DNA of 64,000 nt from Meta bourneti (lineage: Eukaryota > Arthropoda > Arachnida > Araneae > Tetragnathidae). Under the pieces are notes generated by a model. That model was not told where the DNA came from, ran no database searches, and saw only the letters and a program-made list of their open reading frames with translations. Of the stretch, positions 58,803-64,000 are shown piece after piece. Every line of letters starts with the position of its first letter. Position 1 is the first letter of the stretch. Both the position numbers and the translations under genes were made by a program. Location of the stretch: NCBI GenBank assembly GCA_933210815.1, contig OW119924.1:13563926-13627925 (forward strand), read 5' to 3'.

Positions 58803-59150
58803 AGGGCCGCGGTAGCCCGATTGGAAGAGTAACGGATTAGCAACCGTTGAGTTGCGAGTACGAATCCAAACAAAGACCGTCATGTACAAAGGGGCTGGTG
58901 CACGTTAAATCTGTCGTGGCCTCAAATGTCTTCACTTTGGCGTGGTGTGGAGGTTGAGAGTGCTGTGCCAGCTAAGGTGATACCTCGTCATTTGACCGTG
59001 GTTCAAAATGACATGGTGTTGTCCTCGGATCTTTCCCTTGACATCTACAGACACTGACACCTACATACACGTTTATAATTTGATCCCGCACCGTCGTCAA
59101 TAGCCCGTTGTGTTGCTCTAGCGTGACCTTAATTACAAATACCTACCATA
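58803..59150 (+). repeat. SINE-A, full length with internal insertion
   Basis: A-box in GGTAGCCCGATTGGAAGAG, then the normal body. About 40 extra bases (TTGACATCTACAGACACTGA and following) sit near 59036-59078. Flanks ACAAATTCCTGT and ATAAATTCCGGT are a probable degenerate target duplication. Confidence 0.83.
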
Positions 59151-59176
59151 AATTCCGGTTAGAAAAAATAAAGGGT

Positions 59177-60167
59177 TGTAACGGCGGCTAGAGAAACGAT
59201 CACCACGCCAGCGTGGGAAAATGAAAAATCTTGTTGACTCAGGTGTCGAGAGGAAAAGCCCACACTCCATAACGACCACCCGAAAACATCTTAATGATTT
59301 CTTAACGACAGCCAGCCAGCAGGGGTCGGAAATCGCTGTGGTTTCAAAACAAAGGGCAGGCGCCTTTCTGTCGCTCTCTTCGACATTTCGAGACCTAGAA
59401 GATTGATATTAATGATGATGAGTTTCCGACAGGGTTTGATGGACCCTTTCAAGTCCGCCGAAGTCTGTCGTAAAAGTTGAGGGGAAAGACCAACGTGAGA
59501 CAGCCAATCAAGAACGTGAGAAATCTTCAACACCCAATCCAGCACCGACTAAAAGGCGGACCAGAAACGGAAAGGAGGAGTCGATAAGCACCCAACATAT
59601 AGAGTTTTTGGAGATATCATCAGAGAGAGGATCACGAGAGGAGAGACGAGAGGAGAGACGGAGACAGAGGATCACAGAGGATCAGAGAGCTTGGAGAGAA
59701 GCGGTCAACAGAGACCGTTTTTGGAGCTTGGTGAATATCCGTTCACTGCTGTGCATTTATCCCACCTTGGGATCCTATACTCGCCGGAGTATTTTAGTGA
59801 GAAAGGCTCGACCGTAGCCGTAAAGGAGAACCCTCCTAGAGATCCGTGTAACTGTTCATCCTAGTAGTGATCCTGTCCAGAAAGACTGAGATTTCCTGCC
59901 TTGGAACTCTGTACTCATTCGAGTAATTTTGTGTTGAGAATAGGCTCACCCGTAGCCGTGCGTTAGACTTCCCCGAGCGAAATTGTGAGGCTCGCCAGCA
60001 GCCCTAAGCGCCTCGATAGAACTTTGGACCTTCCAAGAAACTAATATTAATGAACTTTACATTCATTTTCCGACTTTTTGTACAAATTGTAAAATAAACC
60101 AATTTAGTCCAGAATCGGATATTTTCAATGGTAACTAGTCTAGCTACCCGTGAATCAAGACGTTACA
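59177..60167 (+). repeat. 5' LTR of Ty3/gypsy element
   Basis: Begins TGTAACG and ends CGTTACA, the TG..CA inverted ends of a retroelement LTR, 991 bp. A polyadenylation signal AATAAA is near 60092. CAACATATAGAG at about 59597 is a weak TATA candidate. The 3' LTR would be beyond the window, so identity between LTRs (age) cannot be measured. The call rests on the TG..CA ends, the primer-site-like sequence that follows and the downstream gag. Confidence 0.78.
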
Positions 60168-60180
60168 GACTAGTTAACTT

Positions 60181-60195
60181 TCTGGTGGCAGCGGA
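60181..60195 (+). promoter_or_regulatory. Probable primer binding site
   Basis: TGGTGGCAGCGG starts about 15 bases after the LTR, and TGG is the usual first triplet of a tRNA-primed site. Which tRNA it pairs with cannot be settled without a tRNA set. Confidence 0.55.
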
Positions 60196-60665
60196 AGCGA
60201 TCGACACCCAGTCGTGAAGAAGTAACAGAAGAGATCGACACCCAGTCGTAAAGCAGTAGCGGAAGCGATCGACACCCAGTCGTAAAGCAGTAGCGGAAGC
60301 GATCGACACCCAGTCGTAAAGCAGTAGCTGAAGCGATCGACACCCAGTCGTAAAGCAGTAGAGGAAGCGATCGACACCCAGTCCTGAAGTAGCGGAACCG
60401 ATTGACGCCCAGTCCTGAAGTAGCGGAACCGATTGACTTCGTTCGACATCCAGTTCTGAAGGAGTATCGAACCGACCGACATCCAGTCCCGGAGAAGTAG
60501 CGACTTCGTTCGACATCCAGTTCTGAAGGAGCATCGAACCGACCGACATCCAGTCCCGGAGAAGTAGCGACTTCGTTCGACATCCAGTTTTTAAGGAGTA
60601 TCGAACCGACCGACATCCAGTCCCGGAGAAGTAGCGACTTCGTTCGACATCCAGTCCCGGAGAAA
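60186..60665 (+). repeat. Tandem arrays in the retroelement leader (34-bp and 67-bp units)
   Basis: First, about six 34-bp units of GCGGAAGCGATCGACACCCA then GTCGTAAAGCAGTA (60186-60430), with shorter variants at the end. Then 67-bp units starting at about 60433, 60500, 60567 and 60634 with GCGACTTCGTTCGACATCCA and GGAGCATCGAACCGACCGAC. Both unit types contain TCGACAYCCAGT, so the second probably arose from the first. The array lies between the primer site and gag and begins with primer-site-adjacent sequence. Minus-strand frames over it are spurious. Confidence 0.92.
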
Positions 60666-61222
60666 AGGACGCCTGGTCCGAAATACAGTTACGGAAGACG
60701 CCGAGTCCCGAAAAAGAAATAGAAGACCAAGTTTTGTGTGGAAAGTGACCGACCAGTAAACCTGATCTGAAGTAGATGAAAGTGACGAGATCCTGTGAAG
60801 AACGAGAGCAGGTAAGGCTTGATTTTACTTTAGAGGCAAAAATTGTAGTAAATTAATGTGCAAGGAATTTAAAATTGTCTTAATGAAATTATATTGTATG
60901 TGTAATTGAGTGGTTGCAACATTTAGCAAAGTGCTTGATTTGAAAAATTTAGAAAACTATTGTGTTATCAATTTAGGAAGAACTTTCCTTTGAAATTAGA
61001 GTAAAAGTCATTTATTGAAATTAAGTACTGTTGTAATCTAAAAGTTATCGAAGTATTCTGTGTAGAGTTACGCTTAGTATATTTTGTGAAATTTGAGTTA
61101 AGATTGTTTTGAAATTTAAGGTACATTGTTTTATAGTGTTGCATTGTGTTTTAAGTATTGGTTACATATATTAGTATATTATTGTGTGTATAATTGCGTG
61201 TAAGGGACAGGAGAATTTTAAA

Positions 61223-64000
61223 ATGGCATTTTTAGCAAGGCAACGTAAGGCAGATTTGCAGAAACTCGCTTATGAGTTAGGTATCGACCTAGGACCTAAT
61301 GATAGGGTGTTAGATATAACCACAAAGATATCAGAGCATCCACAATACGACGAAGAATGGGTGAAGGCTCAGTTGCAGGTTATAGTAGAGGAACGGGAGA
61401 TAACTGACACTCAAGCTAGAGAGGAACGGGAGATAGCCGAGAGAAATGCTAGGGAGGCGGAAGAGCGAGAAGAGCGAATTCGAATGTTCGAGTTAGAAAA
61501 ACTCAGAATTACGCAAGCTGCTGAAACAAATAGCTTAGGTTCGTCACAAACGGATAATTCTAGACCAACGAAAAACTTGAAATCCGTAATGCAAAAATTT
61601 GACCCAGAAAAAGGAGACATGGCCCTATTTCTCACCTTGTTTGAAAGACAGGCGAAAAAGATGGGAATAGATGAGGTTGATTGGGTGACTCACCTTCTTT
61701 ACCTACTCCCGATGGATATTGCAGAAATTATTATGAGAGAGCCCCCTGAAAAATCCGAAGATTACGATCATGTTAAGAGTACCCTCCTAAATAGATTTAA
61801 ATTAAATCCGGAAACATTCCGAACCAAATTTACACAGCATCAGAGACGATCAGGAGCGCCCTGGAAAGATCTAACATTTGAATTAAGGAGTTACTTAGAG
61901 GGATGGCTAGATGGAGTCGGAGTGGAAAGTTTTGAGGACCTCAAAAACCTAATGCTAACGGATCAAATAAAAAGGAGAGTTTCTCCTGAGATTAAGGAGC
62001 ATTTCATAGATCAGTGGGCAGCCATAGTAGACCCCGAAGAATTAGTATTTAAATTAGACCAATATTAAGCCGCTAGACGCACTGTTAGAAGACCTCTCAC
62101 AGCTAAGTTCCCAGAAAAACGTTTCCCAGATAAGCCCAAACCTGAAAACAAACCTGCAGTAGTGAGGAAATTTGAGCCAGAAAAGAGCGAACGCTCGAAT
62201 TGGAGGAACCCAAATCCTAATGAGCAAAAGTGGAGGAAGCGAGAATTTGAACGGCGAACAGCGCCGGCGTGTTACATATGCCATTCGACGGATCATCTGA
62301 GACCGCAATGCCCTGAATTAAGGAGAAACCCGAATCACGAACGCGTGAATCATTTAAAAATGGAGGAGAATTTCGCACCTTCGTTTGCCCCTTATCTGAG
62401 TGAGGCTAAAGTTAATGGGATAAATACCGTGATATTGAGAGATAGTGGAACCAGTTTGGACGTAGCTCCCAACCACTTAGTAAGAACAGATGATTACACC
62501 GGAGAAACAGTCTGGTTGAAACAGGCTCTGGAAAATCATTTCCGATGTTTACCGATAGCAACAATTAGTTTAGAAAGTGAAAAATTCGGCAAGATAATCA
62601 CTAAAGCAGCGGTAGTGGATAAAACGGTAGAATTGAACCATTATCTCCTGGGAAACTCGACCCAAGAATTGCTCGAGGAGGCAAGGAAAAACCCACATTT
62701 AGTTAATGCTGTCGTTACGCGTAGTCAAAACAGGGGAAACAAAAGATCAGGGAGTTTGGAGAAACTCAAAACCCCCAACTGCGTTAGCGAAAAACCACCT
62801 CTTCAATCGAATAGCCAGGAGCGCGAGCTTCCCATTCATCTACCCCCTGCTGAAAAGCATACAATTGCGATTTTGAAAGTAACCCCCGAGGAGTTTTCCA
62901 ACGCACAAAAGGAATGCTCTGAATTGAGTACGCTGTGGGAAAAAATGGAAGAAAAGCGAACTCAGGAATACAGGGTGGATAAAAATTTGTTGTTTAGGAT
63001 AACCGCAGATCACCGAGGTGAGGAAAGGAAACAATTAGTCATTCCCGCAAGAATAAGGGATGAAATTCTAAGGTTATGCCACGAAGAAGTAGCCGCACAT
63101 TTAGGCTCGACAAAAACCAAAGATAAACTATTGAGATATTATTTTTGGCCGAACTGCATTAAGGATGCTGAAGAATACGTCAGAACATGTGACCCGTGCC
63201 AGAGAGTGGGAAAACCAAGGGAAAAGAAGAAAGCCCCATTAAAATTAGTGCCGGTGATTAAAGAGATCTTCTCGAAAATTAATGTAGATACAGTATGACC
63301 CCTTCCTTATTCAAGTAAGGATAATAGATACTTAGTAACTGCTATCTGCATGGCCTCAAAATATCCTGAAGCGATACCCGTTCGCGACATCAGTTCAGAA
63401 TAGATAGTGGAGTCCCTCATGATTATATTTAGTTGATTGGGATTTCCCAGAGAAATACAGTGTGACTTAGGCACTTGTTTCACGAGCAATTTGACCACCA
63501 CGTTGTTTGGAAAATTTGGCATTAAGGTTACGCACAGCTCTGTTAGACACCCACAAAGTAACCCAGTAGAGAGGTGGCATAGTCCTATGAAAAGATTATC
63601 GAAGGTTTTATGTTTGAAATCGGGATTAGATTGGGAGAAAAATCTACCTGAAAAATCCCTTAGCATTAAGAACGGTGACTCATGAGTCCACAAAATTAAT
63701 CACGACTAAACTCGTACGCAGAAATAATCTTCGAACCCCCGAAACCTTACTTTTTGAACATTGGGTAGAACCGGAGAAGGAAGAAAATGTCGTGACTGAG
63801 TGCATGTTAGAATTAAATGGTTTGAAGCGTTGTCCTGAATTGGACTATGAACGAGTTTCAGACATACGAAACGAAGGGAAAACCTGGTACGATAAAGATG
63901 CCGTACGCAGAACTTTTAGAAAGGAAGCGATAGAGTTGATACCGGAGTATAAGCACGAATTCCATAGGCTAAAAGTAGAAATCACCGAAAAACCCGTACT
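61223..64000 (+). pseudogene. Ty3/gypsy gag-protease-integrase polyprotein, broken
   Basis: The ATG at 61223 (MAFLARQRKADLQKLAYELG) opens gag, with an acidic coiled-coil-like stretch (REEREIAERNAREAEEREER) and a capsid part (HLLYLLPMDIAEIIMRE). An in-frame TAA at 62066 interrupts it; the same phase continues. A CCHC knuckle CYICHSTDHLRPQC is at about 62272. A protease-like part follows (RDSGTSLDVAPNHL, where retropepsins have D-S/T-G). Then, with no reverse transcriptase between, comes integrase: the HHCC zinc region (CHEEVAAHLGSTKTK, CDPCQRVGK) and the core with ASKYPEAIPV, GFPREIQCDLG and HSSVRHPQSNPVERWHS. Stops at 63296, 63401 and 63431 and a frameshift near 63680 disable it; the last phase (RTPETLLFEHWVEPEKEEN) is open to the window edge. 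Reverse transcriptase is not in the window. This order matches Gmr1-type elements, where integrase precedes reverse transcriptase. Confidence 0.88.

Noticed and set aside
60163..60616. Three overlapping minus-strand frames of 102-148 codons
   Set aside because: They come from the 34-bp and 67-bp leader repeats of a plus-strand retroelement and match no family.

Overview
This window reads as AT-rich intergenic DNA from an animal nuclear genome. I see no convincing host gene. Almost everything recognisable is a transposable element (TE), its wreckage, or a tandem repeat. The families point to an arthropod, most likely a spider: a Helitron with N-terminal Arg/Gln repeats, a Ty3/gypsy element with integrase right after protease, Tc1/mariner and hAT elements, and a very abundant tRNA-derived SINE. 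The spider call rests on my memory of similar proteins and is moderate in confidence. Names such as Pal43, SINE-A and SINE-B are mine.

Layout. 0-7.6 kb holds a duplicated unclassified repeat, SINEs, palindrome-bearing mini-elements (Pal43) and a 2.2 kb fold-back with a deleted Tc1 element inside. 7.7-17.8 kb is one hAT element (8-bp target duplication CCTTATAA) into which a 7.4 kb Helitron (10056-17432, minus strand) has inserted; the Helitron has exact TC/CTAG ends and an open Rep/helicase frame. 18-26 kb is AT-rich DNA with eight Pal43 copies or pieces, two LINE remnants and SINEs. 27.3-31.6 kb is a minus-strand LINE split by a 3.0 kb non-autonomous Helitron. 32-40 kb has a minisatellite, a MITE, a short Helitron, an expanded Pal43 array and nested mariner remnants. 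40.8-46 kb is an AT-rich satellite split by a decayed Ty3/gypsy fragment bounded and interrupted by (TA)n. 46-49 kb is a SINE cluster plus a nearly intact Tc1-like element. 49-52.8 kb has a minisatellite, a second TTAA mini-element family and another Helitron carrying an inserted hAT-like MITE. 52.9-56.6 kb has an element encoding a DUF7869-like protein, a hAT remnant split by a SINE, and a mariner MITE. 56.7-59.1 kb has Pal43 and SINEs. 59.2-64 kb is a Ty3/gypsy element with its 5' LTR, a leader tandem array and a broken gag-protease-integrase frame that runs off the window.

The elements do not form a pathway, but their nesting gives relative ages: hAT before Helitron, LINE before Helitron, Pal43 before SINE, hAT before SINE, Helitron before MITE. 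The most distinctive signal is Pal43, a TTAA-flanked non-autonomous family built on a perfect 16-bp palindrome (GACGAGATATCTCGTC) spaced every 43 bp. It is present 14 times and expanded to about 13 units at 36.2-36.8 kb.
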